A DNA stretch of 57,702 nucleotides from Clostridia bacterium (GTDB lineage Bacteria > Bacillota > Clostridia > Oscillospirales > Ruminococcaceae). How positions within the stretch are numbered: position 1 is the first letter of the stretch; the number at the start of each line of letters is the position of its first letter. The notes under the pieces are model-generated. The model ran no database searches, was not told the origin of the DNA, and was given only the letters and a program-made list of their open reading frames with translations. The translations under genes and the position numbers were made by a program. Location of the stretch: positions 1-57,702 of the forward strand of contig RZZW01000019.1 in NCBI GenBank assembly GCA_009929695.1. Reading direction: 5' to 3'. Below, one piece after another: positions 7,871 through 17,226 of this stretch.

Positions 7871-8923
7871 ATGAGTGAGCACATTTTTGACGGCAAAACT
7901 CTTTTGATTACAGGCGGCACAGGCAGCTTTGGCAATGCGGTGCTTGACCGTTTTCTAAAAACAGACATCGGCGAGATACGCATTTTCAGCCGAGACGAGA
8001 AAAAGCAGGATGACATGCGCCACGAATATCAGATGAAAATGCCCGAGGCGAGCGGCAAAATTAAATTTTACATCGGCGACGTGCGCAACATCGACTCTTT
8101 GCGCGACGCTATGCGAGGCGTTGACTACATTTTCCACGCGGCGGCGCTAAAGCAAGTGCCAAGCTGCGAGTTTTTCCCGATGGAGGCCGTGCGCACCAAC
8201 GTTGAGGGCACAGATAATGTTTTGACAGCCGCAATCGACGCGGGCGTAAAGCGCATCGTGTGCCTTTCGACAGACAAGGCGGCATACCCGATAAACGCGA
8301 TGGGTATTTCAAAAGCAATGATGGAAAAGGTTATCCGCGCAAAGGCACGCAATATTTCCGGCGACAAGACGACAATTTGCTGCACGCGCTACGGTAATGT
8401 TATGTGCAGCCGCGGCAGTGTTATCCCATTATTTGTTGAGCAGATACGTGCCGGAAAGCCGCTGACAGTGACAGACCCCAACATGACGCGCTTTTTGATG
8501 AACCTTGAAGAAGCCGTCGACCTCGTTTTATTCGCCTTTGAAAACGCGCACCCGGGCGATTTGTTTATACAAAAAGCCGACGCGTCGACAATTGAGGATT
8601 TGGCGAAGGGCGTGCAAAAGCTGTTTGGCGACACAGGCCTAAAGACGATAGGCACGCGCCACGGCGAAAAGCTGTATGAGACGCTTATGACGCGTGAGGA
8701 GCGTTTGCGTGCGACGGATATGGGACATTATTACCGTGTCGCCGCCGACGAGCGCGATTTAAACTACGACAAATATTTCATCGACGGTCAAGTGACGACG
8801 CAGAGCGACGAGTCGTACACGAGCCACAACACGACGCAGCTTGACGTTGACGGCGTGGTGGCAAAGCTTTTGACAAACAACTTTATCAAAGAGGAGCTTG
8901 TGCGCGAAAATGAACAAAAATGA
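7871..8923 (+). CDS. capE: UDP-GlcNAc 4,6-dehydratase / 5-epimerase, CapE/FnlA type
   Basis: An extended SDR enzyme of 350 residues with an N-terminal GGTGSFG NAD(P) loop and the polysaccharide-biosynthesis dehydratase fold. CapE/FnlA converts UDP-GlcNAc to the 4-keto-6-deoxy-L-talo intermediate of UDP-L-FucNAc synthesis; the two genes that follow are the expected next enzymes, which supports FnlA/CapE over PseB or FlaA1. I chose the ATG at 7871, nine bases after AGGAG, over the track-like earlier ATG that overlaps the leader. It overlaps capF by 14 bases and heads a surface-polysaccharide cluster. Confidence 0.88.
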   Translation: MSEHIFDGKTLLITGGTGSFGNAVLDRFLKTDIGEIRIFSRDEKKQDDMRHEYQMKMPEASGKIKFYIGDVRNIDSLRDAMRGVDYIFHAAALKQVPSCEFFPMEAVRTNVEGTDNVLTAAIDAGVKRIVCLSTDKAAYPINAMGISKAMMEKVIRAKARNISGDKTTICCTRYGNVMCSRGSVIPLFVEQIRAGKPLTVTDPNMTRFLMNLEEAVDLVLFAFENAHPGDLFIQKADASTIEDLAKGVQKLFGDTGLKTIGTRHGEKLYETLMTREERLRATDMGHYYRVAADERDLNYDKYFIDGQVTTQSDESYTSHNTTQLDVDGVVAKLLTNNFIKEELVRENEQK

Positions 8924-10043
8924 CGCTATTTTAATTACGGGCGCAAACGGCTTTGTCGGCAAAAACCTTGTGGCTCAGCTTAAAAACGAGGGGTACGACA
9001 ACCTGCTTTGCTTTGACATCGACACGCCGAAAGCATTACTTGCGGAGTATGCTGCAAAGGCAAAATTTGTGTTTCACCTTGCGGGCGTAAACCGTCCTAA
9101 GGACCCAAGTGAGTTTTACACGGGAAACCGCGGCTTCACAGAGGAGCTTTTGCATCTGCTTGTGCAAAACGGCAACAAAGCGCCTGTTTTGATGACGAGC
9201 AGCATACAGGCAGAGCTTGACAACGACTATGGAAAAAGCAAGCGCGAGGGCGAGGATTTGATTTTCGCCCACGAGCGCGAGACAGGCGCACCCGCACTTG
9301 TTTTCCGTATGCCGAATTTATTCGGAAAGTGGTGCAGGCCGTCGTACAACAGCGTTGTGGCGACGTTCTGCCACAATATTGCGAACGATTTGCCAATTGA
9401 AATACGCGACCCCGCCTACACAGTGCCGCTTGTTTACATCGACGATGTTGTGAAAAGCTTCATCGACGCAATGGACGGCAAGGCGATGCGCGACTGCTCA
9501 ATCCCCGGCTTTTGCCATCTTGGGTGCGAGGTGTACGACGAGAGCCTCGGACATATTGCGGAGCTTATAAACGGCTTCAAAAACAGCCGCGAGATTTTGA
9601 GCGTGCCTGATATGGGCGACGGCTTTACGAGCAAGCTGTACTCGACGTATTTATCGTATATCCCCGAGGATAAATTCAGCTATCCGCTCGACATGCACTG
9701 CGACGACCGCGGCAGCTTTACGGAATTTATCCGCACGAACGGTCAAGGGCAGGTGTCTGTGAATATTTCAAAGCCGCACATCGTCAAGGGCAATCACTGG
9801 CACAACTCGAAAAACGAGAAGTTTCTCGTCGTAAAGGGCGATGGCGTTATACGGTTTAGAAAGCTTAACACGGACAAGGTTATAGAATATAAGGTAAGCG
9901 GCGACAAGCTGGAGGTCGTCGATATCCCGACAGGCTACACCCACAACATCGAAAACATCGGCGAGACAGACATGGTGACGGTTATGTGGGCGAACGAGCC
10001 ATTCGACCCCGAAAAGCCGGATACATATTTTTTAAAGGTGTGA
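8910..10043 (+). CDS. capF: bifunctional UDP-L-talo sugar epimerase/reductase, CapF/FnlB type
   Basis: Two domains are visible: an N-terminal SDR (ITGANGFVGKNLV, residues 8-20) to about residue 245, and a C-terminal cupin around DMHCDDRGSFTEF...KPHIVKGNHWHNSKNEKFLV with metal-binding His residues. CapF reduces the 4-keto group and its cupin epimerises C3, giving UDP-2-acetamido-2,6-dideoxy-L-talose. The ATG at 8910 lies inside the capE 3' end, so translation is probably coupled. Length (378) fits the family. Confidence 0.9.
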   Translation: MNKNDAILITGANGFVGKNLVAQLKNEGYDNLLCFDIDTPKALLAEYAAKAKFVFHLAGVNRPKDPSEFYTGNRGFTEELLHLLVQNGNKAPVLMTSSIQAELDNDYGKSKREGEDLIFAHERETGAPALVFRMPNLFGKWCRPSYNSVVATFCHNIANDLPIEIRDPAYTVPLVYIDDVVKSFIDAMDGKAMRDCSIPGFCHLGCEVYDESLGHIAELINGFKNSREILSVPDMGDGFTSKLYSTYLSYIPEDKFSYPLDMHCDDRGSFTEFIRTNGQGQVSVNISKPHIVKGNHWHNSKNEKFLVVKGDGVIRFRKLNTDKVIEYKVSGDKLEVVDIPTGYTHNIENIGETDMVTVMWANEPFDPEKPDTYFLKV

Positions 10044-10047
10044 AATT

Positions 10048-11175
10048 ATGAACAAAATGAAGGTAATGACAATCGTTGGCACGCGGCCTGAAATTATACG
10101 TTTGTCAGAAGTTATAAAATGCTGCGACAAATATTTTGACCACGTGCTTGTGCACACAGGGCAGAATTACGATTATACATTAAACGGTATATTTTTTGAA
10201 GATTTAGGCCTGCGCGCGCCCGACTATTATCTTGAGAGCGTCGGCGGAAATTTGGGCGAGACAATGGGCAACATCATTGCAAAAAGCTTTGAGCTTATGC
10301 AAAAGGTGAAGCCCGAAGCCGTTATTTTGCTTGGCGACACAAACAGCGCGCTGTCTGCAATATCGGCAAAGCGCCTTAAAATACCCATTTTCCACATGGA
10401 GGCGGGCAACCGCTGCTGGGACTGGAACGTCAGCGAAATGATAAACCGCAAAATCGTAGACCACATAAGCGACATAAACCTGCCTTACACAGAGCACAGC
10501 CGCCGCTATCTTTTGAGCGAGGGCATCGACGGCAAGACGATTTTCGTGACAGGCAGCCCCATGCGCGAGGTGCTTGCCGCGCATAAAGAGCAGATTGACG
10601 CGAGCGACGTTTTAAGCCGCCTCAAGCTTGAAAAAGGCAAATATATCCTTTTGAGCGCTCACCGCGAGGAAAATATTGACAATGAGGAAAATTTCATGAG
10701 CCTAATGGAGGCCGTGAACCGCATTGCCGAAAATTATAAGATGCCGATAATTTACTCGTGCCACCCGCGCTCTAAAAAGCACATTGAAGCGCGCGGCTTT
10801 AAGTTCCACCCGCTTGTACAGGCGTTGCAGCCGTTCGGATTCATGGACTACAACAAGCTGCAAATGAACAGCTACTGCGTGCTTTCAGATAGCGGCACAC
10901 TCAGCGAGGAGAGCGCGATGCTTAACTTTGCAGGCGTGCTTATCCGCACAAGCACAGAGCGCCCCGAAGTGCTCGACAAGGGCAGCGTTGTCGTTGGCGG
11001 AATTAAAGGCGACGACGTTGAGCAGGCAATGAACTTAGCCGTAGCCATGCGCGACAACGCCGAGCCATACGTCATGGCGGAAGACTACGCCGACACAAAC
11101 GTGAGCGTAAAGGTAGTCAAGCTTGTGCAGAGCTATGCAAAAATAGTGAATGAGACGGTTTGGCTGAAAAAGTAA
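10048..11175 (+). CDS. capG: UDP-N-acetyl-L-talosamine/fucosamine 2-epimerase, CapG/FnlC type
   Basis: A 375-residue WecB-like non-hydrolysing 2-epimerase: GTRPEIIRLSEVIK at the N terminus, HTGQNYDY, GDTNSALSA, MEAGNRCWDW, SAHREENID and SDSGTLSEE near the C terminus. The family also includes WecB, but CDWN-type residues near MEAGNR and the position after capE-capF identify the C2 epimerase that completes UDP-L-FucNAc. Four bases separate it from capF. Confidence 0.9.
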   Translation: MNKMKVMTIVGTRPEIIRLSEVIKCCDKYFDHVLVHTGQNYDYTLNGIFFEDLGLRAPDYYLESVGGNLGETMGNIIAKSFELMQKVKPEAVILLGDTNSALSAISAKRLKIPIFHMEAGNRCWDWNVSEMINRKIVDHISDINLPYTEHSRRYLLSEGIDGKTIFVTGSPMREVLAAHKEQIDASDVLSRLKLEKGKYILLSAHREENIDNEENFMSLMEAVNRIAENYKMPIIYSCHPRSKKHIEARGFKFHPLVQALQPFGFMDYNKLQMNSYCVLSDSGTLSEESAMLNFAGVLIRTSTERPEVLDKGSVVVGGIKGDDVEQAMNLAVAMRDNAEPYVMAEDYADTNVSVKVVKLVQSYAKIVNETVWLKK

Positions 11176-11200
11176 ATCACTGTGTTCACCGCAAATTCGC

Positions 11201-11452
11201 GGGCGATTCGTGAATCGCCCCTACGCACCTTGCGAAAATGTAGGGGCGGATATCATCCGCCCGCAAGATTTGAGCAAAATCATAGGTTTTACACACATCC
11301 GCAACCTGCATCGTAGGGAGCGACGCCCTCGTCGCTCCGCATAGTTTACGCGCAAATTTTCAGCGTGCCCCCCTCTTGTCATTCTGAGCGCAGCGAAGAA
11401 TCTTAAAACCTCCGGAACGCGCAAAAGATTCTTCGCTGCGTTCAGAATGACA
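11201..11452. repeat. four dispersed repeats between capG and the GT4 gene
   Basis: Units 11201-11225, 11239-11264 and 11312-11340 are short palindromes with CCCTACG or TGTAGGG ends. 11377-11452 is a different, longer inverted repeat of the TCATTCTGAGCGCAGCGAAG type with about 28-base arms, present again at 30116-30192. They split the polysaccharide cluster without an obvious promoter. Confidence 0.8.
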
Positions 11453-11503
11453 GGGAGCACACCACCCACAATCGGCAAAAAACATTTAAACAACAGGAGC
11501 AAT

Positions 11504-12715
11504 ATGTCAAAACGCATTTTGGTTGTCAGCCAGCATTACTGGCCGGAAAATTTTAGAATAACGGACATCTGCGCGGGGTTTAAAGAGCACGGCGTTGAGG
11601 TTGATGTGCTATGCGGGCTGCCGAACTACCCTAAGGGCGAATGGTTTGACGGTTACAGCTACACAAAGCCGCGGCGCGAGGTGCATGACGGCGTGGAGCT
11701 TTTTCGCTGCGGCGAAATCAGGCGCAAGGGCAACACGGGCGCGAGGATATTTTTAAACTACATATCCTTTCCGCTCTACGCGCCGTTCAGCCTGCCGCGC
11801 CTGCATGGGCGAAAATACGACGCTGTTTTTTGCTATGAGACAAGCCCTGTGCTCATGATGTGGCCTGCGATTATTTACGCAAAAACGCACAAAATCCCGC
11901 TGACAACATACGTTCTTGATTTATGGCCTGAAAATCTTTACTCCGTTATGCCTGTGAAAAACAAGGCTATGCGCGGCATTGCAAAGGGCGTTTCGCACTG
12001 GTTTTACCGCCGAAGCGACAGGCTTATAACTATGTCGCAATCAATGGAAACGCGGCTCAACGCCATTGCGCCAAAGGCGAAAACCACCGTTATACCGCAG
12101 TACTGCGAGGATTTTTATGCGGTTGACGTATACGACGAAACGCTTAAAAACCGTTTTGAGGGAAAATTCAATATACTTTTTGCAGGCAACATAAGCCCCG
12201 CACAGGATTTGGGTCTGCTAGTAGAATGCGCCGTGCGGCTTAAAAATGATAAGCGCGAGGACATACATTTTGTAATCGTTGGCGACGGAATGAGCCGCGA
12301 GGCTTTTCAGACGGAAATAAACAGCGCCGATGTCGCAGAATTTTTCACATTCGAGGGTCAAAAGCCTGTCACGGACATACCCACATATCAGACAGCCGCC
12401 GACGCTTTATTCGGGGCGCTTGCGAAAAGCGACGATTTGGGGCTTACTATCCCCGCAAAAATTACAAGCTACATGGCGGCGGGTAAGCCGTGCCTTGTGG
12501 CTATCGACGGCGAGGGCGCAAAGGTTATCGACGACGCACACTGCGGCTTAACCTGCCCTGCGGGAGACGCAAACGCGCTTTATGACAACATAATTAAGCT
12601 TGCTGACATGCCAAAAGAACAGCTAAAGCGCCTTGGCGAAAACGGACGCAAATATTTTAACGCGAATTTCAAGCGGAGCATTTTGCTTGAAAAAATAATA
12701 AATTTTGTATTTTAA
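11504..12715 (+). CDS. GT4-family glycosyltransferase, WbuB-like
   Basis: A 403-residue GT-B enzyme starting MSKRILVVSQHYWPENFRI, typical of WbuB-type transferases, with an N-terminal acceptor domain and a C-terminal nucleotide-sugar domain ending in a LGENGRKYF helix. In E. coli O26-type clusters a WbuB protein beside fnlABC is the proposed L-FucNAc transferase; by analogy this enzyme could add the sugar made by CapEFG. That is inference from context. An AGGAG site is 7 bases before the ATG, so the earlier in-frame codons in the repeat region are not used. Confidence 0.82.
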   Translation: MSKRILVVSQHYWPENFRITDICAGFKEHGVEVDVLCGLPNYPKGEWFDGYSYTKPRREVHDGVELFRCGEIRRKGNTGARIFLNYISFPLYAPFSLPRLHGRKYDAVFCYETSPVLMMWPAIIYAKTHKIPLTTYVLDLWPENLYSVMPVKNKAMRGIAKGVSHWFYRRSDRLITMSQSMETRLNAIAPKAKTTVIPQYCEDFYAVDVYDETLKNRFEGKFNILFAGNISPAQDLGLLVECAVRLKNDKREDIHFVIVGDGMSREAFQTEINSADVAEFFTFEGQKPVTDIPTYQTAADALFGALAKSDDLGLTIPAKITSYMAAGKPCLVAIDGEGAKVIDDAHCGLTCPAGDANALYDNIIKLADMPKEQLKRLGENGRKYFNANFKRSILLEKIINFVF

Positions 12716-12717
12716 AT

Positions 12718-13452
12718 ATGCGAGGTAAACTATTGAAAACGCTTGTTATTATCCCCTGCTATAACGAGGAGAAAAACATAGAGTTTGTTGTGGAGCGGCT
12801 CAAGCGCACCGCACCTTATGTCGATTACATCATTGTAAACGACTGCTCAACGGACAAAAGCGCGGCGATATGCGAAAAAAACGGGTATAATTATCTCAAT
12901 TTGCCAGCAAACCTCGGCATTGGCGGCGGCGTGCAGTGCGGGTATATTTACGCGCGCGAAAACGGCTACGACATCACAGTGCAGATGGACGGCGACGGTC
13001 AGCACGACCCCGCATACCTAAACGAGATTATACAGCCTGTCGCGAGCGGCGAGCTTGACATGTGCGTCGGCAGCCGTTTCATCACAAACGAGGGCTTTCA
13101 GACAAGCTTTATGCGGCGGCTCGGCATCAACATAATAAGCGTGCTCATAAAATTGCTTTGCGGCGTGCGCGTAAGGGACACAACAAGCGGTTTCAGAGCG
13201 TGCAGCAAGGAATTAACCGAGTATTTTTCTCATCATTACGCGCAGGATTATCCCGAGCCCGAGGCGATTATTTCAGCCGAGCTAAACGGCTGGGAGGTCG
13301 GCGAGCGACCTGTCGTCATGCAAGAGCGCAAGGCTGGAAAATCTTCTATAAACGCGTGGAAATCGGCTTATTACATGATTAAGGTGAGCATAGGGCTTAT
13401 AGTTTACAGAATTACCGTGACTAAAAACGGCAAAAAGGAGGCGGCTAAATGA
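12718..13452 (+). CDS. GT2-family glycosyltransferase, polyprenyl-phosphate type
   Basis: A DPM1-like GT-A enzyme: VIIPCYNEEKNI, NDCSTDKS, and MDGDGQHDP carrying the metal-binding DxD-like motif, followed by RDTTSGFRAC. Family members transfer a hexose from a nucleotide sugar to polyprenyl phosphate. No C-terminal membrane pair follows in the same protein, but the next gene encodes a DUF2304 membrane protein and overlaps it by 4 bases. A TTG at 12733, 8 bases after GAGGT, is a better start than the ATG at 12718. Confidence 0.85.
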   Translation: MRGKLLKTLVIIPCYNEEKNIEFVVERLKRTAPYVDYIIVNDCSTDKSAAICEKNGYNYLNLPANLGIGGGVQCGYIYARENGYDITVQMDGDGQHDPAYLNEIIQPVASGELDMCVGSRFITNEGFQTSFMRRLGINIISVLIKLLCGVRVRDTTSGFRACSKELTEYFSHHYAQDYPEPEAIISAELNGWEVGERPVVMQERKAGKSSINAWKSAYYMIKVSIGLIVYRITVTKNGKKEAAK

Positions 13453-13850
13453 GAGTTGAGAGCATTGACGTAACACTTCGCATCGCGCTGCTGATAGGGT
13501 CGCTTGCGTATCTTTTCATGATACTTTTTCTGCTTAAAAAGAAGCGACTGACCGTCAGATATTCGATAATTTGGATACTTTCAGGGATTGTTTTCCTCGT
13601 TTTTGCGATATGCCCTTATATCGTGCTTGTTCTGCGCGATTTGCTGAAAATGGAAATGCCTGTAAACGTTGTGTTTACGCTCGTTATAGGCTTTATTTTA
13701 CTGCTTTTATTGTCGCTTTCGAGCACTGTTTCAGTGATGAATGAAAAGATAAAACAGCTCACGCAGTCTCAGGCGATACTTGAAAAAAGAGTGCGTGAAA
13801 TGGAGCAACAGCAAGCGGCGCAAACCGATGTGGACGTGAATTTGCGGTAA
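13449..13850 (+). CDS. DUF2304 membrane protein
   Basis: A 133-residue protein with three hydrophobic segments (about 10-28, 37-60, 75-95) and a charged, probable coiled-coil tail (MNEKIKQLTQSQAILEKRVREMEQQ). DUF2304 proteins usually follow DPM1-like transferases, as here with an ATGA overlap, and probably anchor the enzyme or take part in flipping the lipid-linked sugar. That role is inferred. Confidence 0.85.
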   Translation: MRVESIDVTLRIALLIGSLAYLFMILFLLKKKRLTVRYSIIWILSGIVFLVFAICPYIVLVLRDLLKMEMPVNVVFTLVIGFILLLLLSLSSTVSVMNEKIKQLTQSQAILEKRVREMEQQQAAQTDVDVNLR

Positions 13851-13876
13851 CACACATAATCGGTTTTCTGCACATT

Positions 13877-14001
13877 TGTAGGGAACGCATTGTATGCGTT
13901 CCGGTTCGTTTGCGCAAAGCTAGGCGGGACGTCGAGGACGCCGTCCCCTACGATGTACATTGCAAAACCGCACAATTGTATGGACTCTATATATGGCGTC
14001 C
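13877..14001. repeat. dispersed palindromic repeats
   Basis: 13877-13904 (GGAACGCAT/ATGCGTTCC) and 13924-13952 (GACGTCGAGGACGCCGTC core, CCCTACG end) are the CCCTACA family. 13982-14001 is the second copy, inverted, of the GGACTC...GGCGTCC palindrome seen at 1053-1072. Confidence 0.7.
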
Positions 14002-14061
14002 GCTACCGTGGCTTTGCACCCCCGCACCTTGTAAAAGAAAAAAATCGTGAGGAGTAGCAGT

Positions 14062-15528
14062 ATGGATTTCGTGTCGGTCGCCTATATTGTTTTTTTGGCG
14101 ATAAGCTGTCTTTTATACTACATTATGCCAAAGGCCGCGCGGCCTGTTTGGATGCTTGCCTGCAGCTATGTTTTTTACGTTTACAGCGCGGACAGCGCAA
14201 AATTTATATGGCTGCTTTTGGGCGCAAGCGCACTTGTGTACATATGCGCGCTTTTTATTGAGCTTATCTCCAAAAAGCACACAGCTTGGCGCAAGGTATC
14301 GCTTGCGGCGAGCATAGTTATAAGCCTTGCACCGCTTGTCTACTATAAATACGCAAACTTTGCGCTGTCTATTTACGCCGACATCACGCACGGCAAATTC
14401 AGCGCGCTAAAGCTCGCCGTTCCAATGGGCATAAGCTACTTCATACTCATGGGCATAGGCTACCTCATCGACGTTTACCGTGACAAACAGCGCGCTGTGC
14501 GAAACCCTGTTTATGTTGCGCTGTTTTTAAGCTTTTTTCCGTGCATAATAGCCGGCCCTATCGAGCGTGCACCGCACATGATGCCGCAATTTTGCAATGA
14601 CATAACGTTTGACTACAACAAATTTACCGGCGGCGCATTTCGCGTGCTTTGGGGCATGGCGAAAAAGCTTGTCATTTCGCAAAATCTTTCCGTAATTATT
14701 TCCGCAGTTTATGGACATATGACGTATTACGACGGGCCAATTTTGCTGCTTGCGAGCATAATGTTTTCGTATCAGCTTTACATCGACTTCTCGGCGCTTT
14801 CGGATATCGCCATCGGCACAGGCGCAATGTTTGGGTTTGACATAATGGAAAACTTCACGCGTCCGTTTGCGGCGCAGACATTTTCCGACTTATGGCGGCG
14901 CTGGCACATCAGCCTTTCGACGTGGTTCAGAGATTACCTCTACTTCCCTCTCGGCGGCAGCCGCAAGGGCAAGGCGCGGGCATATATCAACCAAATTATC
15001 ATATTCACCGTCAGCGGCTTGTGGCACGGCGCATCGTTTGGGTACGTTATATGGGGCTTTATCAACGGAATTTTCCTTTGCGTGGGCAAGGCGACATCTA
15101 AGCTGCGCGCAAAAATTGACAAGTATAATCCGCTCTACTATTTTAAATATCCACGAATAATTTTAAAGTCGTTTATCACGTTTATGCTGTTTACGCTCGC
15201 GTTTATTTTCTTCTGCGCGGAGGTGACCGCAAACGGAATTGAGGACGCGTTTTATCTTTATGCGCATCTGTTTACAGGGTGGGAAACTATATTTACGGCT
15301 AGCTTTGCCGACACGCTTGTCGCCATCGGCATCACAGAGCAGGTTAAATGGACGCTGCTCGGCGGCATTGCGCTAATTGAGGGCTTTGAGTTTATAAACG
15401 AGCCGTCGAACAAAATCATACGCCGCGTTCCGCTTATTTTGCGCTGGCCGCTGTACATTTCGCTTATACTCGCGATAGCGTATCTCGGCAATCTCGGCGT
15501 GTCTAGCTTTATTTACGGAAGATTTTAG
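14062..15528 (+). CDS. MBOAT-family O-acyltransferase
   Basis: A 488-residue polytopic protein of the AlgI/DltB family. It has about ten membrane segments, the re-entrant signature RRWHISLSTWFRDYLYFPLGGSRKG, and the catalytic His in SGLWHGASFGYVIWG. It should move acyl groups (often acetyl) across the membrane to an exported polymer, here presumably the polysaccharide made by the upstream genes. The ATG at 14062 follows GAGGAG by 7 bases. It ends in TAG and is followed 9 bases later by its likely partner. Confidence 0.9.
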   Translation: MDFVSVAYIVFLAISCLLYYIMPKAARPVWMLACSYVFYVYSADSAKFIWLLLGASALVYICALFIELISKKHTAWRKVSLAASIVISLAPLVYYKYANFALSIYADITHGKFSALKLAVPMGISYFILMGIGYLIDVYRDKQRAVRNPVYVALFLSFFPCIIAGPIERAPHMMPQFCNDITFDYNKFTGGAFRVLWGMAKKLVISQNLSVIISAVYGHMTYYDGPILLLASIMFSYQLYIDFSALSDIAIGTGAMFGFDIMENFTRPFAAQTFSDLWRRWHISLSTWFRDYLYFPLGGSRKGKARAYINQIIIFTVSGLWHGASFGYVIWGFINGIFLCVGKATSKLRAKIDKYNPLYYFKYPRIILKSFITFMLFTLAFIFFCAEVTANGIEDAFYLYAHLFTGWETIFTASFADTLVAIGITEQVKWTLLGGIALIEGFEFINEPSNKIIRRVPLILRWPLYISLILAIAYLGNLGVSSFIYGRF

Positions 15529-15537
15529 GAGGAAGGT

Positions 15538-16731
15538 ATGGAGAAGGTAAAAAAAATAGCTCTTACAATCCTCAGCCGCATTTTTTCGAGCGCGAGAATA
15601 CTTATTGCGCTTTCAATTTTGGCGACGCTTCCACTTTTGATGATGTTTTACAACTACAGTGTTGACTGCGCGGGGTATTTTCAGGGCGACTTGACGCTGC
15701 GCGAAACCGCAAACTACATTCTTGCGGGCGAGGACATAATCGGCTACGACAACTTAAACGAGCAGCAGCGCACCATTATGGAAATTCTCGCAAATAATTT
15801 TAACCCGACGCCAAACTGGATAGCGCTTGGTTCAAGCCGCATAATGCAGCTAAACCGCGATATTTTGCAGTATGACAATTTCTTCAACTGCGCCGTGACA
15901 GGCGGCGACGCGGCTGACGTGCTTGGCATCTATTATCTTTTTGACCGCGAGGATAAAAACCCCGAAAAGGTGATAATCGGCTTTGACCCGTGGCTTTTGC
16001 GCGACGACGCCGAAGCGTTTGACCGCCGAAGCAACAAGGCGCTTTACACGGAATTTCTTAACACAAAGCTCGGCTATAATATCGAGTACGAAAAAGAGGA
16101 CACAAGCGCAAAATGGGACGCGCTTTACTCGCTGAATTATTTTCAGGACAATATTGATTACGAGCTGCACGATTCTAAAAAGCTGACAAAGCCGGAGGTT
16201 GTCAAAGGTGATATTTACAATCTTGAATCCGAAGTAAAACGCGCTGACGGCAGCATTTTGTACACAGTATCATACCGCAATAAGAGCCTAGAAGAACGTG
16301 CCGGGCTTGCACTCGGAACAGGCGAAACGCTTTTGCACATGACAGAATACGACCATGTTGGCACATATATGCAGGGCGTTTTTGATAAATTTTTCACCTA
16401 CGCAAAAGAGCGCGGCAGCGAGATTATCATTGTGCTCTCGCCTTTTCATCCTGTGACATACGACTATGTGCTCGAGCATTCAGAGGATTACGGCGGCTTT
16501 CTTGAAACCGAAAACGCCATACGAAAGCTCGCCGCAAAGCACGACATAAAGGTTTTTGGCTCATACAACCCCCACAACATCGAGGGCGTGACGGAAGAAT
16601 ACTTCTACGACGGCCTGCACTGCACCGGCGACTGCCTAGAAAAAATAATCTGGGGCAGCCCAGCGGAAACAGATGTTTACAATACGGTGGATATTGGGAC
16701 GGAAGAAGATTCGGAAACAGAAAACAAATAA
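15538..16731 (+). CDS. membrane-anchored SGNH-like protein, partner of the MBOAT
   Basis: A 397-residue protein with one N-terminal signal-anchor (about residues 18-37) and an extracytoplasmic domain. GSSRIMQL near residue 100 resembles an SGNH block I serine, and YDGLHC near residue 360 the Asp/His block V, as in AlgJ/AlgX/DltD-like partners of MBOAT proteins. It probably accepts the acyl group from the MBOAT and passes it to the glycan. Function is inferred from architecture and adjacency. Confidence 0.7.
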   Translation: MEKVKKIALTILSRIFSSARILIALSILATLPLLMMFYNYSVDCAGYFQGDLTLRETANYILAGEDIIGYDNLNEQQRTIMEILANNFNPTPNWIALGSSRIMQLNRDILQYDNFFNCAVTGGDAADVLGIYYLFDREDKNPEKVIIGFDPWLLRDDAEAFDRRSNKALYTEFLNTKLGYNIEYEKEDTSAKWDALYSLNYFQDNIDYELHDSKKLTKPEVVKGDIYNLESEVKRADGSILYTVSYRNKSLEERAGLALGTGETLLHMTEYDHVGTYMQGVFDKFFTYAKERGSEIIIVLSPFHPVTYDYVLEHSEDYGGFLETENAIRKLAAKHDIKVFGSYNPHNIEGVTEEYFYDGLHCTGDCLEKIIWGSPAETDVYNTVDIGTEEDSETENK

Positions 16732-16733
16732 AA

Positions 16734-16767
16734 TTGTATTGCTAAAAGTAATACAATAGCATATAAT
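16734..16767 (+). promoter_or_regulatory. relB promoter with operator-like inverted repeat
   Basis: TTGTATT (16734-16740) and AATACAA (16750-16756) form a dyad just upstream of TATAAT (16762-16767). The arrangement suits autorepression by a RelB/DinJ antitoxin. Confidence 0.6.
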
Positions 16768-16791
16768 AAGTATAGAAAGGTGGCGTTTACG

Positions 16792-17091
16792 ATGGCTGCA
16801 AAAACCGCATATGTTTTGGCAAGAGTTGAGCCTGAGGTTAAAGAGCAGGCAGAGGAAATTTTATCACAGCTTGGCATACCAGCGTCAGTGGCAATAAATA
16901 TGCTGTACAAGCAAATAATAATCACACACAGCATTCCGTTTTCTTTAAGCGCCTCACGCAGACCTTTGACGCGAGAAGATATGAACGATGAGGCTTTTAA
17001 CGCCATGATGAAAAACGGATTAGACGAAGCGAAAGCAGGCGTCTCCCGCCCCGCCGCCGACGTTTTTGATATGCTGCGCACGGAGATTTGA
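16792..17091 (+). CDS. RelB/DinJ-family antitoxin, orphan
   Basis: A 99-residue protein with an N-terminal ribbon-helix-helix (ARVEPEVKEQAEEILSQLGIPASVAINMLYKQII), the DNA-binding part of RelB/DinJ antitoxins, and a C-terminal toxin-neutralising tail. The ATG at 16792 follows AAAGGTGG. A toxin gene should follow; only its first 13 codons remain, so the antitoxin is an orphan that may still repress its own promoter or neutralise a related toxin elsewhere. Confidence 0.88.
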   Translation: MAAKTAYVLARVEPEVKEQAEEILSQLGIPASVAINMLYKQIIITHSIPFSLSASRRPLTREDMNDEAFNAMMKNGLDEAKAGVSRPAADVFDMLRTEI

Positions 17092-17092
17092 A

Positions 17093-17134
17093 ATGCAGGA
17101 TAGGTATACAGTTAAAATCACACCTCTGATATAA
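17093..17134 (+). pseudogene. 5' stub of a RelE/YafQ-type toxin
   Basis: ATG two bases after the antitoxin stop, then MQDRYTVKITPLI and a TAA. The peptide matches the N-terminal strand of RelE/ParE-fold toxins (xYxVKITPxA). A hairpin repeat begins one base after the stop, so the remainder of the toxin was probably lost when the repeat arrived or by deletion at it. Confidence 0.65.
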
Positions 17135-17205
17135 AACCAAAGGCTCTGCCCTTTTTCGCAAGCGACCTTCATTAGGTGCTTACAAAAATAGCAGAGCCTT
17201 TGGTT
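17135..17205. repeat. hairpin repeat with perfect 15-base arms
   Basis: AACCAAAGGCTCTGC and its exact complement flank about 40 bases. The 'aggctctgc' arm relates it to the longer repeat at 38832-38909, which also has a GCTCTGC arm. It truncates the RelE-like reading frame. Confidence 0.8.
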
Positions 17206-17226
17206 ATTCAATGACATTAAACTGCC

